DNA from: JBGTSJ01 sp041940305
GTDB lineage: Bacteria > Planctomycetota > Planctomycetia > Planctomycetales > Planctomycetaceae
Direction: 5' to 3'
Assembly: GCA_041940305.1 (NCBI GenBank)
Contig: JBGTSJ010000012.1
Location: forward strand, 62,001 to 126,000
Length of the DNA stretch: 64,000 bases
Shown: piece after piece, positions 36,272 through 43,084 of the stretch
How positions within the stretch are numbered: position 1 is the first letter of the stretch
Layout: the number at the start of each line of letters is the position of its first letter
Translations under genes and position numbers: made by a program
Notes under the pieces: generated by a model
Databases searched by the model: none
Told to the model about the DNA's origin: nothing
The model's input: the letters and a program-made list of their open reading frames with translations, nothing else

Positions 36272-39200
36272 ATGTTTCAGAAAGTTGACGATCCCGCGTT
36301 TGTGGCCGGGGAGCACGAGGTGCTGCGGTTCTGGCGCGAGGCGGATGTGTTCGGCAAGCTGCAGCGGCAGAACGCCGGGAAGCCGAAGTGGAGCTTCCTC
36401 GACGGCCCGATCACGGCCAACAACCCGATGGGGGTGCACCACGCCTGGGGCCGCGCGTACAAAGACGCGTTCCAGCGGTACTTCGCGATGACGGGGCGCG
36501 AACTGCGCTATCAGAACGGGTTCGACTGCCAGGGGCTGTGGGTCGAGGTCGAGGTCGAGAAGGAACTCAAGCTGGGCACGAAGACGGGGATCGTCGACTA
36601 CGGGATCGACCGCTTCGTGTGGGAGTGCAAGAAGCGCGTCCTCAAGTTCGCGGCGCGGCAGACGGAGCAGTCGGTGCGGCTCGGCTACTGGATGGAATGG
36701 GACGATCCGGAGGAGTTGCGGAGGCTGGCGGCGGCGATTGGTGTCGAGGGGACAGGGGACAGGGGGCAGGGGGCAGAGAGCGGCAGACGTGAGTCTGCCG
36801 AGCATACATACGTGACGGCGCGCAATCAGACCGTCACCGCGCCCGCCGAACAGATCGTCGCCAAGCTCGGCAATCCTGAGTGGGGCGGCAGCTACTTCAC
36901 GTTCTCGACGGAGAACAACGAGACGATCTGGACGTTTCTGAAGAAGTGCTTCGAGCGGAAGAAGATCTACATGGGGCACGACGTGATGCCCTGGTCGGGC
37001 CGCGCGGGGAGCGCGTACTCACAGATGGAGGTTGCGGACGGGCGGAAGCTGACGACGCACCGGTCGTGCTTTGTGCGGTTTCCGTTGCTGCGGGAGGGGA
37101 CAGAGAAGCGGTCAGAGGCCGGAGGTCAGAGGCCAGAGGAGGGGCAGGAGTACCTGCTGGTCTGGACGACGACGCCGTGGACGCTGACGTCGAACGTGGC
37201 GTGCGCCGTCAATCCCGAGCTGGAGTACGTGCGGCTGCGAGCGAAGAAGGACGGGGCGGTCTACTACTTCGCGAAGGACAACTTGGAGTTCAAGCGGCTG
37301 GAGAAGGAGTTCAAGGAAGGCTTCGGCCGCCCCGAATGGACCTGGCCCGACGGCGTCGGCAAGCTCAAGTCGATCGCGCAACTGTTCAAGGAGCAGGGGG
37401 GCTACGAGATCGAGGGGTCAATCAAAGGAGCCGAGATGGTCGGCTGGCGGTACGCGGGGCCGTTCGACGACCTGGAGGCGCAGCAGAACGCAGGTACCGA
37501 GAGTGACAGGCGTGAGTCTGCCGAGCACGCAGAACACACGGCAGACTCACGTCTGCCGCTCGCTCATTCTGTCATCGACGGTGGGCGCGACTCGAAGGGG
37601 AATGCGATCGTTGTCGCCGGGGAAGGCACCGGGATCGTGCACATTGCACCCGGATGCGGTGATGTGGACCATGTGATCGGGAAGCAGCTTGGGCTGCCGG
37701 TCATTGCGCCCTTGCAGGAAGACGGGACGTTTGGCGACGGGTTCGGGCCGTTCACCGGGCGGGAGGCGATTGATTCTGCGACGGCGGACCTGGTGTTTGA
37801 GGAGTTGAAGAAGAAGGGGCTGCTGGTTTACGTCGAGACTTATCCGCACATCTATCCGCACTGCTGGCGGACGGGGGATGAGCTGGTGTTCCGGCTGGTG
37901 GATGAGTGGTTCATCAACATGGACTGGCGGGAGGAGATCAAGGAGGTCGCGCGCGCGATCGAGTGGCTGCCGCCGGAGATTGAGGGGCGGGAGCGCGAGG
38001 TCGAGTGGCTCTCCAACATGCGCGACTGGATGATCTCCAAGAAGCGGTTCTGGGGACTCGCGCTGCCGATCTGGGTGAATCCGGATGATCCGAGCGACTT
38101 CGAGGTGATCGGGTCGCTGGCGGAGCTCAAGGAGCGCGCGCTGGACGGCGGTGAAGGTTGGGAAGAATTTGACGGCCACACTCCACACCGTCCGTGGATC
38201 GATGTCGTCAAGATTCCCAGCCGAAAGCACGAAGGACAACTCCTGTCGCGCATCGTGGACGTTGGAAATCCGTGGCTCGATGCCGGGATCGTGCCGTTTT
38301 CGACGCTCAACTACAACGAGCGGTATCCGACGGAGGCCTGCAACTGGCCGGAGTGGTACCCGCCGGATTTCGTTGTCGAGTGCTTCCCCGGCCAGTTCCG
38401 CAATTGGTTCTATTCCCTGCTCGCCCTCTCCACGATGATGCGCTGGGATCCAGAGGGGAATCGAACGCCCGAGGAGAAGCGCCCCTTCAAGACGCTGCTG
38501 GGACATCGGCTCGTGATGAACGAGGAGGGGAAGCCGATGCACAAGAGCGATGGGACAGCGATCTGGTTTGAGGAGGCGGCCGAGCAGTTGGGGGTCGACA
38601 CGCTGCGGTGGATGTACCTCGCCCAGAACCCGGCGCAAGACCTGCGGTTCGGGACGCGGCATCCGGACCAGCCGGTCACTCTGGAGACGATGGACGGCCC
38701 CATTACGCATACCAAGGAAGGGCTGCCGTGCGCGAAGGTGACCAGCAAGCCGGCCGATGAAGTGCGGCGGATGGTGCTGCTGCCGCTGTGGAACAGCTAC
38801 GCGTTCTTCGTGAACTACGCGCGGCTGGACGGGTTTGATCCGGCGCAGCCGCAGGTACCGGTGAGCGAGCGGCCGGAGATTGACCGGTGGATCCTGTCGA
38901 ACCTGCAGGCGTTTCTCCAGACGGCGAACGAGCGGTTTGCGGCGTTCGATGCGGCCGAAGTGTGCCGGAGCGCGGCGGCGTTCATCGATGATCTGTCGAA
39001 CTGGTACATCCGGCGGAACCGGCGGCGGTTCTGGCGGTCGCGGAAAGAGGCGATGGTCGATGGTCGAGAGTCGATGGAGACGAAGAGCGGCAGACGTGAG
39101 TCTGCCGAGAGCGCCGGATGGGATGCTGACAAGCTGGCGGCTTATCAGACTCTGTACGAAGTGCTGGTGACGCTCACGAAGGCGCTGGCGCCGGTGGCGC

Positions 39201-40165
39201 CGTTTCTGTGCGAGCGGATGTATCAGAATCTGGTGGTCGGTGATCGGTTGTCGGCGGTCGGCGGTCGGCGAGCGGCAGACGCTGTGGGCCAAGAGAAGGA
39301 GAGCGTACATCTTTGTGCCTATCCGCAGGCGGATTCAGCGCTATTAAAGCCGGAGCTGAACCGGCGGACGGCATTGGCGCAGCGGATTGTGCGGATGGGG
39401 CATCGGCTGCGTGAGGAGGCGAACCAGCGGGTGCGGCAGCCTCTGGCGGAGTTGAAGTACGCGTGCGCGAGTGACCAGAACGCGGCGGACGTCGCGGCGT
39501 TCGCGGACGTGATCGCGGATGAGCTGAACGTGAAGCGGCTGTCGCGAGCCGAGCATCTGGATGAGCTGGTGCACTACACGTATAAGCCGAACCTGAAGAC
39601 GCTGGGCCCGAAGTATGGGAAGCGGCTGGGGGAGATTCGGACGCTGCTGGCCGGGGCGGCCGAGGGAGCAGGAGTGGGAGGCCAGGAGTCAGAGGCCGGA
39701 GGACAAAGGTCAGATCTCAAATCGCTGATCTCAGATCAGCTTGGCGCACTGCGTCGGGGGGAGACAGTGACGATTGCGGCGCCGGGGGGCGATCCGATCG
39801 TGCTGGCGCCGGAGGATGTGCTGGTGACGACCGAGCGGGCCGCGGACTGGGCGGTCGCCGATGAGCCGGGCATCCAGATCGCGCTGTCGACGTCGCTCAC
39901 TCCGGAGCTGGTCCAGGAAGGGATGGCCCGCGACTTCGTGCGTCACGTGCAGCAGGCGCGGAAGGACGCGGGGCTGGAGATCACGGACCGGATCCGGATC
40001 ATGTACGAAGCGGGGGACGAAGCAGCCGCGGCGGTGGAAGCGTGGCGGGAGTACATCGCGCGGGAGACGCTGGCGGACGCGATCGAGCGCGGGGCGGCGC
40101 CGGCGGATGCGAGGAGCGTGCTGGTGGGGGATGCAGGGTGCCGGGTGGGGATCGTGCGGGTGTAG
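36272..40165 (+). CDS. ileS: Isoleucine--tRNA ligase with in-frame repeat insertions
   Basis: 1297 residues from the ATG at 36272, a class I synthetase that charges tRNA-Ile. The HIGH-type site is NNPMGVHHAWGR (residues 50-61), the editing domain has LLVWTTTPWTLTSN, and the KMSKS-type loop reads GKPMHKSDGT (about residue 750), an unusual variant. The C-terminal half has the helical anticodon-binding region (LCERMYQNL). Length is some 200 residues above the eukaryote-like IleS norm. Six low-complexity or repeat-encoded inserts are visible, at about 36748-36803, 37109-37140, 37500-37560, 39051-39109, 39232-39281 and 39670-39741. Three of them encode the same peptide, RRESAE, from the palindrome that also occurs at 46316. 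The frame stays open through all of them. Whether the mature enzyme keeps these peptides cannot be told from DNA. Confidence 0.9.
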   Translation: MFQKVDDPAFVAGEHEVLRFWREADVFGKLQRQNAGKPKWSFLDGPITANNPMGVHHAWGRAYKDAFQRYFAMTGRELRYQNGFDCQGLWVEVEVEKELKLGTKTGIVDYGIDRFVWECKKRVLKFAARQTEQSVRLGYWMEWDDPEELRRLAAAIGVEGTGDRGQGAESGRRESAEHTYVTARNQTVTAPAEQIVAKLGNPEWGGSYFTFSTENNETIWTFLKKCFERKKIYMGHDVMPWSGRAGSAYSQMEVADGRKLTTHRSCFVRFPLLREGTEKRSEAGGQRPEEGQEYLLVWTTTPWTLTSNVACAVNPELEYVRLRAKKDGAVYYFAKDNLEFKRLEKEFKEGFGRPEWTWPDGVGKLKSIAQLFKEQGGYEIEGSIKGAEMVGWRYAGPFDDLEAQQNAGTESDRRESAEHAEHTADSRLPLAHSVIDGGRDSKGNAIVVAGEGTGIVHIAPGCGDVDHVIGKQLGLPVIAPLQEDGTFGDGFGPFTGREAIDSATADLVFEELKKKGLLVYVETYPHIYPHCWRTGDELVFRLVDEWFINMDWREEIKEVARAIEWLPPEIEGREREVEWLSNMRDWMISKKRFWGLALPIWVNPDDPSDFEVIGSLAELKERALDGGEGWEEFDGHTPHRPWIDVVKIPSRKHEGQLLSRIVDVGNPWLDAGIVPFSTLNYNERYPTEACNWPEWYPPDFVVECFPGQFRNWFYSLLALSTMMRWDPEGNRTPEEKRPFKTLLGHRLVMNEEGKPMHKSDGTAIWFEEAAEQLGVDTLRWMYLAQNPAQDLRFGTRHPDQPVTLETMDGPITHTKEGLPCAKVTSKPADEVRRMVLLPLWNSYAFFVNYARLDGFDPAQPQVPVSERPEIDRWILSNLQAFLQTANERFAAFDAAEVCRSAAAFIDDLSNWYIRRNRRRFWRSRKEAMVDGRESMETKSGRRESAESAGWDADKLAAYQTLYEVLVTLTKALAPVAPFLCERMYQNLVVGDRLSAVGGRRAADAVGQEKESVHLCAYPQADSALLKPELNRRTALAQRIVRMGHRLREEANQRVRQPLAELKYACASDQNAADVAAFADVIADELNVKRLSRAEHLDELVHYTYKPNLKTLGPKYGKRLGEIRTLLAGAAEGAGVGGQESEAGGQRSDLKSLISDQLGALRRGETVTIAAPGGDPIVLAPEDVLVTTERAADWAVADEPGIQIALSTSLTPELVQEGMARDFVRHVQQARKDAGLEITDRIRIMYEAGDEAAAAVEAWREYIARETLADAIERGAAPADARSVLVGDAGCRVGIVRV
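36748..36803 (+). repeat. ileS insert 1: ACAGGGG run plus RRESAE palindrome
   Basis: GGGGACAGG-type tandem words lead into the palindrome CGGCAGAC-GTGA-GTCTGCCG at 36781-36800. It encodes SGRRESAE in frame with ileS. Confidence 0.85.
37109..37140 (+). repeat. ileS insert 2: GGTCAGAGGCC-type words
   Basis: Three near copies of GTCAGAGGCC/AGGTCAGAGG in tandem, encoding a KRSEAGGQRP peptide in the editing domain. The same word family returns at 39670. Confidence 0.7.
37500..37560 (+). repeat. ileS insert 3: RRESAE palindrome plus inverted copy
   Basis: A slightly degraded copy at about 37504-37524 (encoding SDRRESAE) is followed by a perfect inverted copy of the core at 37539-37558, giving a possible hairpin inside the gene. 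Confidence 0.8.
39051..39109 (+). repeat. ileS insert 4: GATGGTCGA words plus RRESAE palindrome
   Basis: Tandem GATGGTCGA/GAGTCGATGG words, as found upstream of the gene at 51881, run into the perfect palindrome core at 39088-39107, again encoding SGRRESAE. Confidence 0.8.
39232..39281 (+). repeat. ileS insert 5: GGTCGG words and half palindrome
   Basis: GGTCGGTGATCGG, then three GGTCGGC-type words, end in GAGCGGCAGACG, half of the palindrome. It encodes a DRLSAVGGRRAADA peptide. Confidence 0.6.
39670..39741 (+). repeat. ileS insert 6: GTCAGAGG and ATCTCAGATC words
   Basis: GGAGTCAGAGGCCGGAGG resembles insert 2. It is followed by CTGATC-TCA-GATCAG (39725-39739), a small perfect palindrome. 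The peptide is GGQESEAGGQRSDLKS, between the anticodon region and the C-terminal domain. Confidence 0.65.
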
Positions 40166-40167
40166 GC

Positions 40168-40470
40168 ATGGCGACTTACCACCAATTGCCTGGCGAGTTT
40201 CTGAATGACCTCGATTCAATCTGCGCCAGCGCCGTAGGCCGCCGGTTGCCGCCCCACTTCCTTCACGATCTGGATGTCGCGCATACCGCCTTGGCGGCGT
40301 CTGAGCCGCGGATTACGGCGGCGGAGCTTGCGAAGCTGGCGACGACGCTTGATGCGCTGCGCGGGCGGTATCGGGAGGAGTTGCGAGGGCTGCTGGAGGG
40401 GTTGCTGGAATATGCTGTGCGCTGCGCGCGACGAGGCGGCGCGCTAAACAGGCAGTGGCGGCTGAAGTAG
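40168..40470 (+). CDS. Small helical protein of unknown function
   Basis: 100 residues from the ATG at 40168, two bases after the ileS stop. Mostly helical (LPPHFLHDLDVAHTALAASE, then a second helix to RCARRGGALNRQW). A leucine-rich stretch (LRGLLEGLLEYAVRC) may be a packing helix. No family is recognised. The tight spacing to ileS and to the GNAT gene six bases downstream suggests one transcript. Confidence 0.55.
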   Translation: MATYHQLPGEFLNDLDSICASAVGRRLPPHFLHDLDVAHTALAASEPRITAAELAKLATTLDALRGRYREELRGLLEGLLEYAVRCARRGGALNRQWRLK

Positions 40471-40476
40471 GAGGGC

Positions 40477-40920
40477 GTGGTGGCATCGTTGTCGTTTGAG
40501 GTTGCCGATGGTGCGGCGGACTCTGATCTGCAAACCGTGGATCGGGGGCTGCACGCCTTTAATGTGGGGGCGGCGCGGCTTGATGACGTGCGGCCTGTTG
40601 TGGTCGTGGTGAAGGTGGATGGTGCGGACCTGGTGGGGGGCACCGTGGGGCGGACGTGGGGCGAGTGCTGCGAGCTGCAGCAGATCTGGGTGGCGGAAGG
40701 GTATCGGGGGCGCGGCTTGGGACGTGAGCTGATGAGCCGATTCGAGGAGGCGGCGGCGGCTCGGGGTTGCACGGTAGTCTTTCTGGAGACCTTCAGCTTT
40801 CAGGCGCCGGAGTTTTATGCGCGACTGGGGTATGCGACGGCGTGGGAGCTGAGCGGTTTTCCGGAGGGGATCTCGAAACTGCTGTTGCAGAAGTCGCTGG
40901 CGCCATTGTCGTGCGGGTGA
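40477..40920 (+). CDS. GNAT-family N-acetyltransferase
   Basis: 147 residues, GTG start at 40477 with GAGGG just before. QQIWVAEGYRGRGLGRELMS is motif A of the GNAT fold, with the RGxGxG/A acetyl-CoA loop (GYRGRGLG). FQAPEFYARLGYATAWELSG is the usual motif B. The substrate is not indicated. It sits directly after the small helical gene, six bases from its stop. Confidence 0.9.
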   Translation: MVASLSFEVADGAADSDLQTVDRGLHAFNVGAARLDDVRPVVVVVKVDGADLVGGTVGRTWGECCELQQIWVAEGYRGRGLGRELMSRFEEAAAARGCTVVFLETFSFQAPEFYARLGYATAWELSGFPEGISKLLLQKSLAPLSCG

Positions 40921-41126
40921 CGCGTTCTGCGTGCCGCCCGGTCTGCGTGAGGGTAGAGTGGGGCGAGGGATTGCGGTGCGACGCGCGGGACCTTGCGTCG
41001 TGGGCGACTCTCGGAAACGATCTTTGGCCGAACTGCGGCGGGCCGCTATAATTCTGCCGCCGCGACGGCGCCCTGTGGGAGTTGGCACCGCCGCATTGCT
41101 GGCCGCCGGACTGTCTGCCGTGTGAC

Positions 41127-42056
41127 ATGGGCATCTACAACCGCGAATACCTGCGAGATGATTACGGGCGTCCGGGCGGCGCCTGGCACAACGCGGACGT
41201 GATCAAGTGGCTGATCATCGTCAACGTCGCGGTGTTTGTGCTGCAGGTGGTCTGGCAGACGGACGTTCCATTTCGGTTCGAACTGCCGAACGGACAGGTG
41301 GTCGAGGATACAATCCGCGGCCCGGCGATCAACCAGTGGCTGGCGCTGGATCGGAGCGCGATCTTCCAGGGTCAGATCTGGCGGCTCGTCACGTATGAGT
41401 TTCTGCACGACGACGCCGGGGTGTGGCATCTGTTCTTCAACATGCTGTTCCTGTACCTCGCCGGACGGAAAGTGGAGGACTACTACGGGCCGCGCGAGTT
41501 CCTGCTGTTTTATCTGGCGGCGGGCGTGCTGTCGGGGATGTTCTCGGTCGTCTGGTACGAGACGATGGGGCATGAGGGGTGGACGGCGATCGGGGCGTCG
41601 GGCGCGGTCGCGGCGGTGATGATCGTCTATGCGCTGCACTGGCCGTACGACGTCTGGCGGATCATGTTCGTGATCCCCGTGTATGCGATGTGGATCGCGA
41701 TCCTGTTCGTGATCTTCGACGTGTATCCGATGCTGCGGGAGATCGGCGGCAATCCGACGGGGGACGGCGTGGCGCACTCGGCGCACGTCGGCGGGATGCT
41801 GTTCGCCTTTCTGTATCAGCGGCGCGGCTGGCGGATCGATCCGTTCGTCAGCCGTTTTCGACTGGCCGACTGGAAGCGGCGGCTGCGGCCGAAGACGAAG
41901 CTGCGGGTGTATCAGCCGGAGACGCCGGTGGACCTTGAGTCACGGGTGGACGAACTGCTGGCGAAGATCGCCGAACAGGGTGAAGCGAGCCTTACGGACG
42001 AAGAGCGAGCCGAGTTGGTTGAAGCCGGCCGCCGCTACCGCAACCGCTCGCGCTAA
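41127..42056 (+). CDS. Rhomboid-family intramembrane serine protease
   Basis: 309 residues from the ATG at 41127; the frame is open further upstream. HLFFNMLFLYLAGRKVEDYY, the GASG serine motif with Ser158 and AHSAHVGG with His220 give the catalytic dyad of rhomboids. Six or so transmembrane segments follow in the usual order. A basic, helical C-terminal tail (RLRPKTKLRV, VDELLAKIAEQGEASLTDEE) extends past the core and is cytoplasmic. Rhomboids cut transmembrane proteins within the membrane; bacterial targets vary. The substrate here is unknown. Confidence 0.93.
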   Translation: MGIYNREYLRDDYGRPGGAWHNADVIKWLIIVNVAVFVLQVVWQTDVPFRFELPNGQVVEDTIRGPAINQWLALDRSAIFQGQIWRLVTYEFLHDDAGVWHLFFNMLFLYLAGRKVEDYYGPREFLLFYLAAGVLSGMFSVVWYETMGHEGWTAIGASGAVAAVMIVYALHWPYDVWRIMFVIPVYAMWIAILFVIFDVYPMLREIGGNPTGDGVAHSAHVGGMLFAFLYQRRGWRIDPFVSRFRLADWKRRLRPKTKLRVYQPETPVDLESRVDELLAKIAEQGEASLTDEERAELVEAGRRYRNRSR

Positions 42057-42469
42057 GCGACGACGCAAAGTCGCGAAGGCCCGAAGCAGCGCAAAGGAAG
42101 AAAAGGAGGAGTGGTAGGACCTGCTGACTGTCATGAATAGCAGCACGCGATCGGCCTGCCCTCTCCAAGCCTCCCCTCCTGTTCTTTGCGCGACATTGCG
42201 TCTCGGCGCCTTTGCGTCGAACCCCTTTCCCCCGATCCCCGTCCGCGGTTCGGTTGCTGCCGCGCGCGCCGCCGTTACAATGCGGGCGACTCATCCATCG
42301 GGGTTCGCTGATCCCTCAGCATACGGTCCCCGAAACACTGCAGTTCGATTCCTGTTCTGGGAATCACCTGCTCCGAGCGTGACCCGTCTGTCGCAACATC
42401 GCTCGCTTTTAACGCGACATGCTGACAACTGATGACTGACAACCGACAACTCCTCCAGGGAGGCTGATC
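42057..42469. repeat. 413-base intergenic region with dispersed repeats
   Basis: No gene is supported. Words like ACGCAAAGTCGCGAAGG at about 42058-42110 and their inverted relatives (TTGCGTCTCGGCGCCTTTG) at about 42182-42222 form an arm pair. Near the end, at 42421-42452, TGACAACTGATGACTGACAA is a tandem of the TGACAAC word, close to the gene at 42470. Confidence 0.6.
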
Positions 42470-43084
42470 ATGTCGAAGAAGTTGGACCCGTCGCGCGGCC
42501 GGCCGTCGTTCAGCCGTCGCGACTTTCTCAAGGGTTCCGGAGCGGCTGTCGCGGCCGGAGCGGTGGTGCAGGGCGTCCAGGACGCCGCCGCCGCGGAAGG
42601 TGATGACGTCGTCGCCGGCTCGACGAAGCTCACGCTCAACGTCAACGGCGAGGACCACGAAGTCACCGTGCAGCCTCGCACCACGCTGCTCGAAGTCCTT
42701 CGCTATCAGCTCAACCTCACCGGCTGCAAGGACCTCGACGACGTCTACGTCGACGGCGCCGACACGGTGATGATTGACGGCAAGGCGACCTACGCCGGCA
42801 CCGTCCTCGCCCTGCAGGCGAAGGGGAAGAAGATCCGGACAGTCGAATCGCTCAAGAACGGCGATGAAGTCGATCCCGTCGTGAGCTGCTTTGTCAAGCA
42901 CGACGCCCTGCAGTGCGGTTACTGCACGCCGGGGTTCGTCGTCGCGACGCGGGCCTTCCTCGACGCCAATCCCGGCGCCTCGCTGGAAGACATCCAGAAA
43001 GGGCTCGGGGGCAACATCTGCCGCTGCGGCACCTATGACGGCATCACCAAGTGCAACCTCGAACTCGCGAAAGGAGGTGCGTGA
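42470..43084 (+). CDS. Molybdenum hydroxylase small (iron-sulfur) subunit, Tat-exported
   Basis: 204 residues of the xanthine-dehydrogenase small-subunit family (YagT-like). SRRDFLKGSGAAVAAGAVV is a Tat leader, so the enzyme is probably periplasmic. The C-terminal [2Fe-2S] cluster is intact: Cys149, Cys152, Cys184 and Cys186 in QCGYC and ICRCG. The N-terminal plant-type cluster is not: aligned without gaps to the usual GCDxGxCGxC motif, the ligands are Asp90, Asp95, Asp98 and Gly110. Electron transfer therefore would need a shorter chain. A good AGGGAGG lies before the ATG. The stop overlaps the ATG of the next gene (ATGA), so the subunits are co-translated. Confidence 0.85.
   Translation: MSKKLDPSRGRPSFSRRDFLKGSGAAVAAGAVVQGVQDAAAAEGDDVVAGSTKLTLNVNGEDHEVTVQPRTTLLEVLRYQLNLTGCKDLDDVYVDGADTVMIDGKATYAGTVLALQAKGKKIRTVESLKNGDEVDPVVSCFVKHDALQCGYCTPGFVVATRAFLDANPGASLEDIQKGLGGNICRCGTYDGITKCNLELAKGGA

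Noticed and set aside
37547..39310. Minus-strand open frame of 587 codons
   Set aside because: Antisense to ileS, whose motifs are clear; Arg/His-rich shadow without family similarity.
36748..39741. Inteins or introns in ileS
   Set aside because: The inserts are short repeats without splicing or homing motifs, and the frame is continuous.
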